From Desulfotruncus alcoholivorax DSM 16058 (lineage in GTDB: Bacteria > Bacillota > Desulfotomaculia > Desulfotomaculales > Desulfallaceae), in assembly GCF_000430885.1 (NCBI RefSeq), contig NZ_AUMW01000036.1, positions 1 to 32,905 on the forward strand: a DNA stretch of 32,905 nt. Reading direction: 5' to 3'. The position numbers and the translations under genes were made by a program. How positions within the stretch are numbered: position 1 is the stretch's first letter; each line of letters opens with the position of its first letter. The notes under the pieces are model-generated. The model was not told where the DNA came from. It saw only the letters and a list, made by a program, of their open reading frames with translations, and did not search any database. This document shows, one piece after another, positions 25,046 through 32,498 of the stretch.

Positions 25046-26109
25046 AAACCGCCGTTATCTGCATCACCAGGCGAAGTCATAATTTAGGTTTACAAATTAA
25101 AAACAAGCTTGGACAAAACGGCGTAGAAGCAGACCTTTACGCATTTAGCCAGGGCTCTGTCAGATCTGATGACACTGTTTATTTTCAAAACTTGTCCGGT
25201 ATTGTAAAGGAAATATTTCCATCATATCGCCAGATTATTTTTATTATGGCCCTGGGCATTGTTGTACGGGTTATTGCAGGCCTGGTGAAGGATAAAACCG
25301 TTGACCCCGCAGTTATCGTCATTGACGAAAATGGCCATAACGTAATCAGCGTACTTTCAGGTCATCTCGGTGGAGCAAATAAGCTAACCAGGCTTATTGC
25401 CGGGCTGATTGGCGCCAGACCTGTAATCACAACTGCTACCGATGTCCAGGGTTTGCCTGCAGTTGATGATTTGGCCAGGGAATATAATTATGCATTAGAT
25501 CCTGTATCAGCCGTTAAAACTGTCAACAGCACCATTGTCAATGGAGGAACAGTTTATTTTTACGGCAGTGAGAAACTTAAAATCGCCAAAGAAAAGTCGT
25601 TACATTATTTTGCTCTTTCCGATTACCCAGACCGCCAAAGGTCGGCAGACTTCAATGTAATCATTACCAGCGAGATTATAAACAACTGCCATGCCAATAC
25701 CATGTTTTTACGCCCGCGCAACCTGGTGGCCGGAATTGGCTGTCGTTCCGGAACGCCTGCGGACAAGTTATTGGAGGCCGTCCATACTGCACTGGAAATG
25801 TGCAACCGGTCGTCATTGAGCCTGCGGGTCCTGGCCACCATTCAAATCAAAGCTGATGAACCTGGGTTAATCCAAGCCGCTGCTGCCTTAAAAGTCCCGG
25901 TTATTGCATTTTCAGCCGAAGAAATAAATTGTTTTATCAATAAAACCGGTAGATGTATACAACGTTCTGATTTCGTACAAAAAAAAGTTGGTGTGCCGGC
26001 TGTCTGTGAACCAGCAGCACTAATGGCAACAGGAAAGGGTGAACTGCTATTACCGAAACAAAAATTCCCGGGCATAACCGTGGCAGTGGCAGAGGATCCA
26101 TTGCAGTAA
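25042..26109 (+). CDS. cbiG: Cobalt-precorrin-5A hydrolase
   Basis: 355 residues. CbiG opens the delta-lactone ring and releases acetaldehyde in the anaerobic pathway. Family signatures are FIMALGIVVRVIAGLVKDK near residue 69, VISVLSGHLGGAN near residue 105, TTATDVQGLPAVDD near residue 130, and VAGIGCRSGTP near residue 230. It starts at GTG 25042, overlapping cbiF. The family's usual C-terminal end (KFPGITVAVAED) is reached just before the stop. The cbiH frame opens inside the last ~60 bases, without an ordinary start codon. Confidence 0.94.
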   Translation: MKTAVICITRRSHNLGLQIKNKLGQNGVEADLYAFSQGSVRSDDTVYFQNLSGIVKEIFPSYRQIIFIMALGIVVRVIAGLVKDKTVDPAVIVIDENGHNVISVLSGHLGGANKLTRLIAGLIGARPVITTATDVQGLPAVDDLAREYNYALDPVSAVKTVNSTIVNGGTVYFYGSEKLKIAKEKSLHYFALSDYPDRQRSADFNVIITSEIINNCHANTMFLRPRNLVAGIGCRSGTPADKLLEAVHTALEMCNRSSLSLRVLATIQIKADEPGLIQAAAALKVPVIAFSAEEINCFINKTGRCIQRSDFVQKKVGVPAVCEPAALMATGKGELLLPKQKFPGITVAVAEDPLQ

Positions 26110-26828
26110 TAGGCACCGGGCCAGGAGCAATCGAAGACTTAAGCAGCAGGGCTTTAACCGCGCTTAAAAATGCTGAGGTTATAGTTGGTTACAAAACATA
26201 TGTTGCACTTATTAAAAGTATCATAGTTAATCAAGAAATAATAAGCACAGGAATGACCCGTGAAATTGAACGCTGTGCGGCGGCTATCGAACAAGCCTTG
26301 TCCGGCCGCAGAGTTGCCGTTATCAGCAGCGGAGACCCAGGGGTTTACGGAATGGCCGGGCTGGTACTTGAATTACTGGAAAAAGAAGGGGAACTAAATA
26401 ATATTCCGGTGGAAATCATTCCAGGCATAACCTCGGCCACGTCAGCCGCAGCCCGCTTGGGCGCTCCCTTAATGCACGATTTTGCAGTAATCAGTCTCAG
26501 TGATCTTTTAACTCCGTGGGAAATTATCGAAAAGCGGTTGGAAGCAGCGGCTTATGCAGACTTCGTTATCGTTTTATATAACCCGGCAAGCAACAAAAGA
26601 AACTGGCAGCTTAAAAGCGCCAGGGATATTATGCTCAAATATAAAGCACCTACAACTCCGGTAGGGATAGTAAAAAATGCCGCCCGCCAGCAGGAAGAAG
26701 TTTATATCACCGATATAGAAAACATGCTGATTTATCCTATTGATATGCTGGCCACTGTAATTATAGGCAATAAATCCACCAGAGAAGCGGGAGGATTTAT
26801 AATAACCCCGCGGGGGTATACCATATGA
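26100..26828 (+). CDS. cbiH: Cobalt-factor III / precorrin-3B C17-methyltransferase, no ordinary start codon
   Basis: About 242 residues if begun at 26100, the family's usual length. It performs C17 methylation with ring contraction. The N-terminal signature IAVIGTGPGAIEDLS is encoded from 26100. The first ATG in frame (26253) is about 50 codons later and would delete the first SAM-methylase motif, so it cannot be the real start. The frame is open back to TGA 26040-26042 with no ATG, GTG, TTG or CTG. Candidates are AUU at 26049 (AAAGGGTGA 6-7 bases upstream), AUU at 26100, or a -1 frameshift from cbiG giving a CbiG-CbiH fusion, a fusion known in other bacteria. Other motifs are VISSGDPGVYGMAG, PGITSATSAAARLGAPL and VLYNPASNKR. 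Confidence 0.88.
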   Translation: MAVIGTGPGAIEDLSSRALTALKNAEVIVGYKTYVALIKSIIVNQEIISTGMTREIERCAAAIEQALSGRRVAVISSGDPGVYGMAGLVLELLEKEGELNNIPVEIIPGITSATSAAARLGAPLMHDFAVISLSDLLTPWEIIEKRLEAAAYADFVIVLYNPASNKRNWQLKSARDIMLKYKAPTTPVGIVKNAARQQEEVYITDIENMLIYPIDMLATVIIGNKSTREAGGFIITPRGYTI

Positions 26829-27598
26829 TTTTAATCCTGGGCGGCACCAGCGAAAGCAGGGAGATAACCGTAATGCTTGTCAGGGAGGGTTATCAAGTAT
26901 TAGCCTGCGCTGCAACTCCATACGGAGGCTCTTTACTTAAAGAAGCGGGGGCCAACGAGGTTATTCAGCAACGCATAAGCGAAAGGGAGCTAATAGACTT
27001 AATCCAATCCAGGGGTATACAGATTCTGATAGATGCGACCCATCCCTTTGCCGAACTCGTTACAACCATTGCCCAAAGCGCCTGCCGGCGCGCTGGCATC
27101 CCCTACCTAAGGTATGAAAGACCGGGCTGCACTATTCCTGAGCACGCACTAATCCATCGCGTGCAGGGATATGCTGCTGCTGCCCAAAAGTCTGCAGAAC
27201 TGGCTGGCAAGACGGTTTTCGTAACTACCGGAACCAAGACTTTACCTATTTTTTACCATGAGGCACAGAACCAGGGTAAACGTGTTGTAGCCAGGATTTT
27301 ACCAGATCTGGAAGGACTGAAGCTTTGCCTGGGGCTGGGTATACCCCCGGGTGATATTATTGCTATGCAAGGGCCTTTTTCCACTGCATTGAACAAAACT
27401 TTGCTCAATGAATTTAAGGCTGATGTCCTTGTTACTAAAGATAGCGGCACTGCCGGAGGCGTCGCCGCTAAAATTGAGGCGGCATTGTCACTGTCAGTTC
27501 CGGTTGTGCTGATTGAGCGGCCTATTTCTGTTCACGGTTCTGTTGATAATATTGAACAATTGCTTAGTGAAATTCTTTATCTTGAGAGGAATGATTAA
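26825..27598 (+). CDS. cbiJ: Cobalt-precorrin-6A reductase
   Basis: 257 residues: ILILGGTSESREI at the N-terminus, IDATHPFAELVTTIAQSAC near residue 70, YLRYERPG near residue 96, TTGTKTLPIF near residue 137, and VTKDSGTAGGVAAKIEAA near residue 202. It reduces the macrocycle with NAD(P)H. Its ATG overlaps the cbiH stop (ATGA). Confidence 0.95.
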   Translation: MILILGGTSESREITVMLVREGYQVLACAATPYGGSLLKEAGANEVIQQRISERELIDLIQSRGIQILIDATHPFAELVTTIAQSACRRAGIPYLRYERPGCTIPEHALIHRVQGYAAAAQKSAELAGKTVFVTTGTKTLPIFYHEAQNQGKRVVARILPDLEGLKLCLGLGIPPGDIIAMQGPFSTALNKTLLNEFKADVLVTKDSGTAGGVAAKIEAALSLSVPVVLIERPISVHGSVDNIEQLLSEILYLERND

Positions 27599-27599
27599 T

Positions 27600-27971
27600 T
27601 TGAAGACCGCGATAATTTTACTCAGTCATGGAAGCAGGCTTCCTGAAGCACAGGCTACGTTACAAAGAATTAAATCTTTGGTATCCGCCAGTGTGGCTGA
27701 AGATTTTATAGTCGAAGGCGCAGCATTACAATTTAACCAGCCGGATCTACCGGCCTCGATAGCCAGAGTAGTTGAACAAGGAGCAAAAAAAATCATCGTA
27801 GTTCCTTTATTCCTTTATCTTGGCCTGCATATGCAGCGTGACATACCGGAAATACTGGCCAGGGAAAAAATACGCTATCCGGGTGTCAGCATTAACATGT
27901 CTGAACACATAGGCGCAGACCCGCTCCTGTTGGAAATAATCATGAACCGGGTCAGGAGGGCTTCCAGTTGA
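27600..27971 (+). CDS. cbiX: Sirohydrochlorin cobaltochelatase, short CbiX type
   Basis: 123 residues, the single-domain CbiX form that acts as a dimer and inserts Co2+ into sirohydrochlorin at the start of the pathway. His10 (LSHGSR) and His77 (LGLHMQRD) match the metal-binding histidines of the family. I prefer TTG 27600, about 9 bases after GAGAGGA; an ATG at 27591 is in frame but only one base from that site, and it overlaps the cbiJ end. Confidence 0.92.
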   Translation: MKTAIILLSHGSRLPEAQATLQRIKSLVSASVAEDFIVEGAALQFNQPDLPASIARVVEQGAKKIIVVPLFLYLGLHMQRDIPEILAREKIRYPGVSINMSEHIGADPLLLEIIMNRVRRASS

Positions 27972-28588
27972 AATACTGCATAGATCCGCAGGCAATTGAA
28001 CGGGAAAGCATGGCCATTATAGAAAAAAACGTTCCAGAGTTAAGTGCTTTGCCTGAAGGAGAAAAAGCTATCACCAAAAGAATTATTCATACCACCGGTG
28101 ATTTTAGTATCGCCAGCATGGTTAGGATACACCCCCAGGCTGTTGAAAACGGGCTAAACGCACTGCGTAACGGCTGCAAACTTATATCTGACGTTAATAT
28201 GGTACTGGCCGGGTTAAATAAAAATAAACTAAATTCCTTAAATGTGGAATCATATTGCCTGATTAATGATCCAAGAGTAATTAAAGAGGCTGCCGAAACC
28301 GGTCAAACCAGGGCAATGGTTGCAATGCAAAAAGCAGGATCCTTAAACGGTGACATAGTGGTTATCGGCAATGCGCCCACAGCATTATTTACGCTATGCG
28401 AAATAATTGAAAGCAATAGAGCTAACCCGGCCCTTGTAGTGGGGACACCAGTTGGTTTTGTGGGTGCCGCCGAGTCGAAAGACCTGTTGGTTGCACTGAA
28501 TAAAGTGCCGTATATAACAGTTTTAGGCACCCGGGGAGGTAGTACCATAGCAGCTTCAATTATCAATGCGCTGCTATTACAAATATAA
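27968..28588 (+). CDS. cbiC: Cobalt-precorrin-8 methylmutase
   Basis: 206 residues. It moves the methyl group from C11 to C12 to give cobyrinate. The catalytic His41 lies in IIHTTGDFS. NPALVVGTPVGFVGAAESK near residue 155 and TVLGTRGGSTIAASIINALL at the C-terminus are diagnostic. It starts at TTG 27968 in a TTGA overlap with cbiX after AGGAGG. It ends the cbi operon. No cbiA, cbiP, cobalt transporter or siroheme gene is in the window. Confidence 0.95.
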   Translation: MKYCIDPQAIERESMAIIEKNVPELSALPEGEKAITKRIIHTTGDFSIASMVRIHPQAVENGLNALRNGCKLISDVNMVLAGLNKNKLNSLNVESYCLINDPRVIKEAAETGQTRAMVAMQKAGSLNGDIVVIGNAPTALFTLCEIIESNRANPALVVGTPVGFVGAAESKDLLVALNKVPYITVLGTRGGSTIAASIINALLLQI

Positions 28589-28601
28589 TTTTATTTTGGA
28601 G

Positions 28602-28662
28602 TCAGGAGTCAGCAGTCAGAATAAGAGAACCGGCTGTATACATTCTGAATTCTGTCTCCTGA
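28602..28662. repeat. Imperfect inverted repeat (REP-like)
   Basis: A 21-base arm (28602-28622) pairs with 28642-28662 with three mismatches around a 19-base loop. The arms are built of GGAGTCAG/CAGTCAG units. The look is that of a dispersed intergenic palindrome rather than a terminator. It lies between cbiC and the AAATCCCC terminator. Confidence 0.6.
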
Positions 28663-28693
28663 ATTCTAATACCTGAATAGTAACAAATATTTG

Positions 28694-28717
28694 AAATCCC
28701 CTATGGGGATTTTTTGT
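28694..28717 (+). terminator. Intrinsic terminator downstream of cbiC
   Basis: A perfect 8-bp stem AAATCCCC/GGGGATTT (28694-28701 with 28705-28712) with a TAT loop runs into T's. It ends cbi operon transcription before sleB. Confidence 0.85.
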
Positions 28718-28744
28718 TTATATGGATAATTTTTCATGTATAAT
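28714..28744 (+). promoter_or_regulatory. Possible promoter for the sleB-like gene
   Basis: TATAAT (28739-28744) is a perfect -10 box. The best -35, TTGTTT (28714-28719), is 19 bases away and weak, so an alternative or sporulation sigma factor is possible. A (TA)n run follows. Confidence 0.4.
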
Positions 28745-28792
28745 ATATATATATATTGTCCAAGCTATTCTTTGTTGAGAAAGGAGGGGAAA

Positions 28793-29464
28793 ATGTTTAC
28801 TCATTTTTCCAAAATTGCGGGCTCAATGTTTGTTGTAATCTGCTTGTTATGCATTTGTGCCGCTAATGTTTATGCCAGTGTTGAAAAAGAAACAGGAGGT
28901 TTATTTGATGGATCAGTAAGTTATACCGTTCAACCGGGGGACACATTATCGGAGATAGCACAAACTTTTAACGTTGACTTAAATTTGTTGATGCGGGCCA
29001 ACAACCTAAAAACGACGGTAATTAGGCCATACCAAATCTTAAATATACCGGCGGGAGACTCCGAAACAATAGCAACCTCGCGTGCCAACATAACCAGAGA
29101 GGATTTCTTGCTCCTGGCAAGGGCTATATATGCGGAGGCCAGAGGTGAAAGCTTTGATGGTAAGGTTGCAATTGGCGCGGTCATTTTAAATAGGATGCAA
29201 AGCCCGTACTTCCCTGATACAATCAGGGAAGTAATCCTACAGCGCAATGAACGTGTTTGTCAGTTTACCCCGGTTTCCAACGGAACCATTAACCTTCAGC
29301 CGGACGAAGCGGCATTACGTGCAGCGGCAAAAGCCCTGGAAGGTTATGATCCAACAGGTGGCGCGCTGTTTTTTTACAACCCGCATATCTCCACTGATAA
29401 CTGGATCAAAACCTTACCCGTATTAACTAAAATAGGAAAACATGTTTTTGCAACTAAGGCATAA
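28793..29464 (+). CDS. Exported LysM cell-wall hydrolase, SleB/CwlJ type
   Basis: 223 residues. The N-terminus MFTHFSKIAGSMFVVICLLC...ANVYAS is a signal peptide. A LysM peptidoglycan-binding domain follows (YTVQPGDTLSEIAQTF to PYQILNIP, residues ~43-88), then a Hydrolase_2 domain (~100-222) with LLARAIYAEARGE, whose Glu is the family's catalytic residue, and GALFFYNPH. The family contains spore cortex-lytic enzymes, but SleB usually carries a PG_binding_1 domain, so this LysM form may be a general or sporulation-related transglycosylase. The ATG at 28793 has AAAGGAGGGG upstream; an in-frame ATG at 28736 has no such site. Confidence 0.88.
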   Translation: MFTHFSKIAGSMFVVICLLCICAANVYASVEKETGGLFDGSVSYTVQPGDTLSEIAQTFNVDLNLLMRANNLKTTVIRPYQILNIPAGDSETIATSRANITREDFLLLARAIYAEARGESFDGKVAIGAVILNRMQSPYFPDTIREVILQRNERVCQFTPVSNGTINLQPDEAALRAAAKALEGYDPTGGALFFYNPHISTDNWIKTLPVLTKIGKHVFATKA

Positions 29465-29465
29465 A

Positions 29466-29490
29466 AAGCAGGGAGAAAATCTCCCTGCTT
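29466..29490 (-). terminator. Terminator at the convergent ends of sleB and the P-loop/Asp23 gene
   Basis: A perfect 11-bp stem AAGCAGGGAGA/TCTCCCTGCTT encloses an AAA loop. On the minus strand it is followed by TTTAT, so it best serves the minus gene. On the plus strand the tail is weaker, but the hairpin may still stop sleB transcription. Confidence 0.75.
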
Positions 29491-30316
29491 AAACTATTTC
29501 CTGTACTTTAATGCCGGCAACGGTCACATTAATACTCTTAATCGACAGGCCTGTCATTGTTTCAATATATTTCTTAATTTTGGACTGAATATCTCTGCTT
29601 GTATCGGTTATCTTTGACGTTATATCAAGAATAACTTCAATTTCAACAGTGACTTCCTGTTCGCTTCTAATTATATTTGATCGCTTAACTTCCACAACAC
29701 CGGGCACAGCAGCTGCAGCGTGGGTGGCAATAGCTCCTAACGCGCCCTGAGAGATAGATAATCTGCCATACATTGTGAATGTCGGCCTGACAATGGATTG
29801 TTCCAACCAACCCCTATTGCCCTGGTAGCCTTTGCGGCGTAAAAATACCTGTATCGGGTCAATAATAGTTTCAGGCAAACTTTTGCGCACTTCAATGGTG
29901 GGAGCCGGTATAACGTGTTTACTATGCTGTGTTCGCATTCTTCTTGCTTTCCTGATTTCTTTTTCCGATGCAATTTGCTCTATCAATACGTATTCCTTAA
30001 TTGCAGGCAGCGTCAGCCTTTCGGCTATTTTGTCCACCATTTTTGTGGACGTGCCAAGCAGTAGTATTTTAGCTGGTTTAAGCCGGTCGACGCATTTTAT
30101 AACTGCTTTCATATGCTCTTCATCAGTAAAAAGTGCAGTTTTTATAGCACCTATCCTGGTTGGTTGCTTTTTGGCGGAAATTCCGGCAACAATTTGATTT
30201 CCGGCGATAACTAAACCATCATCAATAATTACTTCAGCACCTAATTTATTGGCAAGTAAAACAGCCCTATGGCTCTTCCCGGTACCGCTTGGCCCTACAA
30301 GAGCATATACTTCCAT
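29489..30316 (-). CDS. P-loop ATPase fused to an Asp23/Gls24 (DUF322) domain
   Basis: 275 residues. The N-terminal half has Walker A GPSGTGKS (residues 8-15) and IIDDGLVI shortly after, resembling small nucleotide-binding proteins. A basic linker follows (KARRMRTQHSK). From about residue 165 the C-terminus matches the Asp23/Gls24 family (GRLSISQGALGAIATHAAAAVPGVVEVK, then VEIEVILD). Asp23 proteins sit at the cell envelope or act in stress and are normally alone. Start support is good: GAGGAGG is 5-6 bases upstream on the minus strand. The function of the combination is unknown. Confidence 0.78.
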   Translation of the reverse strand: MEVYALVGPSGTGKSHRAVLLANKLGAEVIIDDGLVIAGNQIVAGISAKKQPTRIGAIKTALFTDEEHMKAVIKCVDRLKPAKILLLGTSTKMVDKIAERLTLPAIKEYVLIEQIASEKEIRKARRMRTQHSKHVIPAPTIEVRKSLPETIIDPIQVFLRRKGYQGNRGWLEQSIVRPTFTMYGRLSISQGALGAIATHAAAAVPGVVEVKRSNIIRSEQEVTVEIEVILDITSKITDTSRDIQSKIKKYIETMTGLSIKSINVTVAGIKVQEIV

Positions 30317-30452
30317 ATTATCCTCCTCAAAAACCGTATCCGTTTCTTTAAGGGCACGGGCTTTCTAACTTGTTTGATGTTATAATCATCTTGTATTATT
30401 ATATATTATCAAAATAGTGTTTTTATAGACCAATAAACCGGGTGGGATTGAT

Positions 30453-30884
30453 TTGGCTGAAGAATTTATCAATAATCTTAAAAAGAAATTTGAATTAAGC
30501 GAAAAAGAAACTAGTTTAATGGGTAAAACCATGCGGCGGTTAACCAGGGAAGACCGCAGGTATTACTTTAAATATATGAAGCCAAAAGAGAAAGCCTATA
30601 AAGAATACCTTGAAAATCAATATCAATCCCTGAACCCCGATCAAAAATCAGACTTTATAGAAACAGTGGTTCGCAGTTTGCTGGATAAAGGCGGCGACCC
30701 GGATATCTCAGATTCTATTGTTATGGGGGTTGTAGGCAGAATACCAGTTTACAACCGCATGCGTGAAAAAGCAGAGAAAGAGGGATTTAAGTTAAATCCA
30801 TTGGTAAACTTTGGAGGCATGGGAACCGTTATTATGCTGGTGGGTGGAATTACTGCAATTATCTTATATTTACTTGCAAAATAA
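30453..30884 (+). CDS. Conserved-looking hypothetical protein with C-terminal membrane anchor
   Basis: 143 residues, function not recognised. Residues 1-75 are charged and helical (KKKFELSEKE, RRLTREDRRYYFKYMKPKEKAYKEYL). The last ~25 residues form one membrane segment (GTVIMLVGGITAIILYLLAK), so it is probably tail-anchored with the body in the cytoplasm. It starts at TTG 30453 after GGGTGGG. It is 33 bases from the DUF3786 gene and probably cotranscribed. Confidence 0.7.
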   Translation: MAEEFINNLKKKFELSEKETSLMGKTMRRLTREDRRYYFKYMKPKEKAYKEYLENQYQSLNPDQKSDFIETVVRSLLDKGGDPDISDSIVMGVVGRIPVYNRMREKAEKEGFKLNPLVNFGGMGTVIMLVGGITAIILYLLAK

Positions 30885-30917
30885 GGTACTGTTTACCAAT
30901 TTTAGGAGGAATAATTT

Positions 30918-31511
30918 ATGTGTAACGAACTTACTGCTCATTCTGCGGCCGTTAATGATTTTATCAACTCAAATCTTGAAGAAGTTGTTTTAAAAAGTGG
31001 CGCTTTTTTTTCAAAAGATCGCAATCATTTAATTATTGACTATTATAACCACAAACACTATGTTTCAGTGCTGAATGGCGAAGTTGTTACAGAAAATGGA
31101 GACCAAGTTTCCCTTAACGATGCCACACTGATACTGCAATATATGATCCAGTGCAGCGGGCTTCCACCAAGGGGAAGATGGATTTCATTCCTGGAATTGC
31201 CTGAAGGAATGCATCATTACGTGCCTTTTTTAAATGATGCCTGCAACCCGATTAGTCGTGAATTTGGAAATCAACCTGAAAAATTATTGGAAAGGTCTAA
31301 ATTACTTGGTGGTATGCCGGCAGCTTTAGGCGATTGTTCTGTAATAATACCGGCTTTTCAAAAGTTACCGCTGGCAGTTGTAATGTGGGAAGGAGACGAT
31401 GAGTTTCCCCCCAAAGCTACCATACTCTTTGATGCTATAGCCCCCCACCAATTAACCACAGCTGCACTTTGGGTGCTGGGATGTGAATTAACCAAAAAAC
31501 TAATAGCTTAA
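30918..31511 (+). CDS. DUF3786 family protein
   Basis: 197 residues, probably DUF3786 (NHLIIDYYNHKHYVS, YMIQCSGLPPRGRWISFLELP, LLGGMPAALGDCSVIIPAFQKLPLAVVMWEGDDEFPPKA). The family occurs in anaerobes that use the acetyl-CoA pathway and corrinoids; its role is not established. GGAGGA lies about 8 bases upstream. The family call is from memory of its typical C-terminal segment. Confidence 0.7.
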   Translation: MCNELTAHSAAVNDFINSNLEEVVLKSGAFFSKDRNHLIIDYYNHKHYVSVLNGEVVTENGDQVSLNDATLILQYMIQCSGLPPRGRWISFLELPEGMHHYVPFLNDACNPISREFGNQPEKLLERSKLLGGMPAALGDCSVIIPAFQKLPLAVVMWEGDDEFPPKATILFDAIAPHQLTTAALWVLGCELTKKLIA

Positions 31512-31536
31512 ATTGATACAACGTTGGATTAAAATA

Positions 31537-31559
31537 GTGGCTGGCAATGAGCCAGCCAC
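31537..31559 (-). terminator. Terminator for the minus-strand CBM gene
   Basis: A 9-bp stem GTGGCTGGC/GCCAGCCAC encloses a 5-base loop. Reading on the minus strand it is followed by TATTTTAA. On the plus strand there is no T-run, but the hairpin may act in both directions at this convergent junction. Confidence 0.7.
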
Positions 31560-31564
31560 GTATC

Positions 31565-31885
31565 TCAAGTTATTCTGTAAATCCAATTTGCTCCGTTGTT
31601 GTTGTCCCAGTTTTGACTGCTATCGCGAAAACAAAAGTTAAATTGTTTGTCTTTTAATTCTATCGTCTGCTCCCAGCCTTCACTGGTTTTGTCCATAACA
31701 TAGTCTTTAATTTCTCTCCATTCATTCATGTCACCTAAACCACCATGCAGCCATACTTGACTGGCGCCTTTTTGATTTAGTAAACCGTTATATCTAACAC
31801 GTATTTGTTGGCCGTCCTGCGTAAGCGGTTTTACTTGAACGCCTTGAATTGCAGCCGAGAACGTAAATGGGCTAAGAGTACTCAT
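31565..31885 (-). CDS. Stand-alone carbohydrate-binding module, CBM25-like
   Basis: 106 residues. VRYNGLLNQKGASQVWLHGG, W-REIKDYVM, GWEQTIEL, FNFCFRDSSQNWDNNNGANW matches the CBM25 starch-binding fold, with aromatic residues and the WDNNNG loop in place. There is no signal peptide, no membrane segment and no catalytic domain, so it is probably cytoplasmic and may bind glycogen or another alpha-glucan. GGAGGTG lies about 5 bases upstream on the minus strand. Flanked by its own terminator, it is a single-gene unit. Confidence 0.8.
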   Translation of the reverse strand: MSTLSPFTFSAAIQGVQVKPLTQDGQQIRVRYNGLLNQKGASQVWLHGGLGDMNEWREIKDYVMDKTSEGWEQTIELKDKQFNFCFRDSSQNWDNNNGANWIYRIT

Positions 31886-31985
31886 TTTGCACCTCCATTA
31901 TATGTGTTAGGTATAGTTTAAACAAAAAAAGGCTAATTATTAGCTTTAATAGCGAGGAAGCATTTAATTAGCATAATTTTTCAGA

Positions 31986-32014
31986 TTGACAACAGAAGCA
32001 TTATAGGTTAATAT
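31986..32014 (+). promoter_or_regulatory. Promoter for tRNA-Pro
   Basis: TTGACA (31986-31991), 17 bases, TAATAT (32009-32014), lying 27 bases before the mature tRNA 5' end. TTGACA is perfect and the -10 is fair. Confidence 0.6.
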
Positions 32015-32041
32015 ATTATTTGTCGCTATTATATTAATTAT

Positions 32042-32118
32042 CGGGATGTGGCTCAGTTTGGTAGAGCGCACGGTTCGGGACCGTGAGGTCGCACGTTCAA
32101 ATCGTGTCATCCCGACCA
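32042..32118 (+). tRNA. tRNA-Pro (anticodon CGG)
   Basis: A full cloverleaf can be drawn: acceptor CGGGATG/CATCCCG, D arm GCTC...GAGC, anticodon stem CACGG/CCGTG with loop TTCGGGA (anticodon CGG, codon CCG), T arm GCACG/CGTGT with TTCAAAT, discriminator A and an encoded CCA. It has its own promoter and terminator. Confidence 0.95.
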
Positions 32119-32133
32119 GTTTTTCATCTTCTG

Positions 32134-32177
32134 AAACCCGTGAAGACTTTAAAACCAAGGTCTCGCGGGTTTTTTAT
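32134..32177 (+). terminator. Intrinsic terminator after tRNA-Pro
   Basis: AAACCCG (32134-32140) pairs with CGGGTTT (32166-32172), and AGAC (32144-32147) pairs with GTCT (32160-32163) inside it. T's follow to about 32175. Confidence 0.75.
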
Positions 32178-32427
32178 TTATTAACGAGGTTAGGCAAACT
32201 CATTTTATAATCCCTAAATTTTCGCAAGTTGCCGTATTTTCGTAAGCAAATTGGTAGGCAAGTCTATAGGTTTTTATTCTCAGAAGGAGTTTCGACAAAT
32301 TTAGATAATATTTGAGCCAATTGCATAATTCTAGCGCCATAAAACACAAGGCTCTTAAAATATAGAAAAACAAATTTACCCTGACCAAAAAAGTTTAAAT
32401 ATCTCAATAAAGCTCCCAAAAATAAAA
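32178..32427. other. AT-rich gap between tRNA terminator and insertion sequence
   Basis: About 250 bases without a supported gene; the full gene-free stretch is 32119-32498. A minus-strand frame (32200-32388, TTG start, no ribosome site) is most likely chance. The left end of the insertion sequence probably lies here or just to the right, but no terminal repeat can be fixed because the other end is outside the window. Confidence 0.5.
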
Positions 32428-32494
32428 GGTTTCACCTTATTGCTTATAGAAGTGTTCTTTATCCCACAACAAAAAACACAAGCGAGGTGAAACC
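32428..32494 (+). promoter_or_regulatory. Hairpin that can sequester the transposase ribosome site
   Basis: GGTTTCACCT (32428-32437) is an exact complement of AGGTGAAACC (32485-32494). The second arm contains the GAGGTG site of the transposase. Transcripts entering from outside would fold and hide it, a known way for insertion sequences to limit transposase made by read-through. Confidence 0.55.
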
Positions 32495-32498
32495 CTAC

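Noticed and set aside
32200-32388. 62-codon minus-strand frame next to the insertion sequence
   Set aside because: TTG start without a ribosome site, AT-rich composition and no recognised motif; most likely chance.
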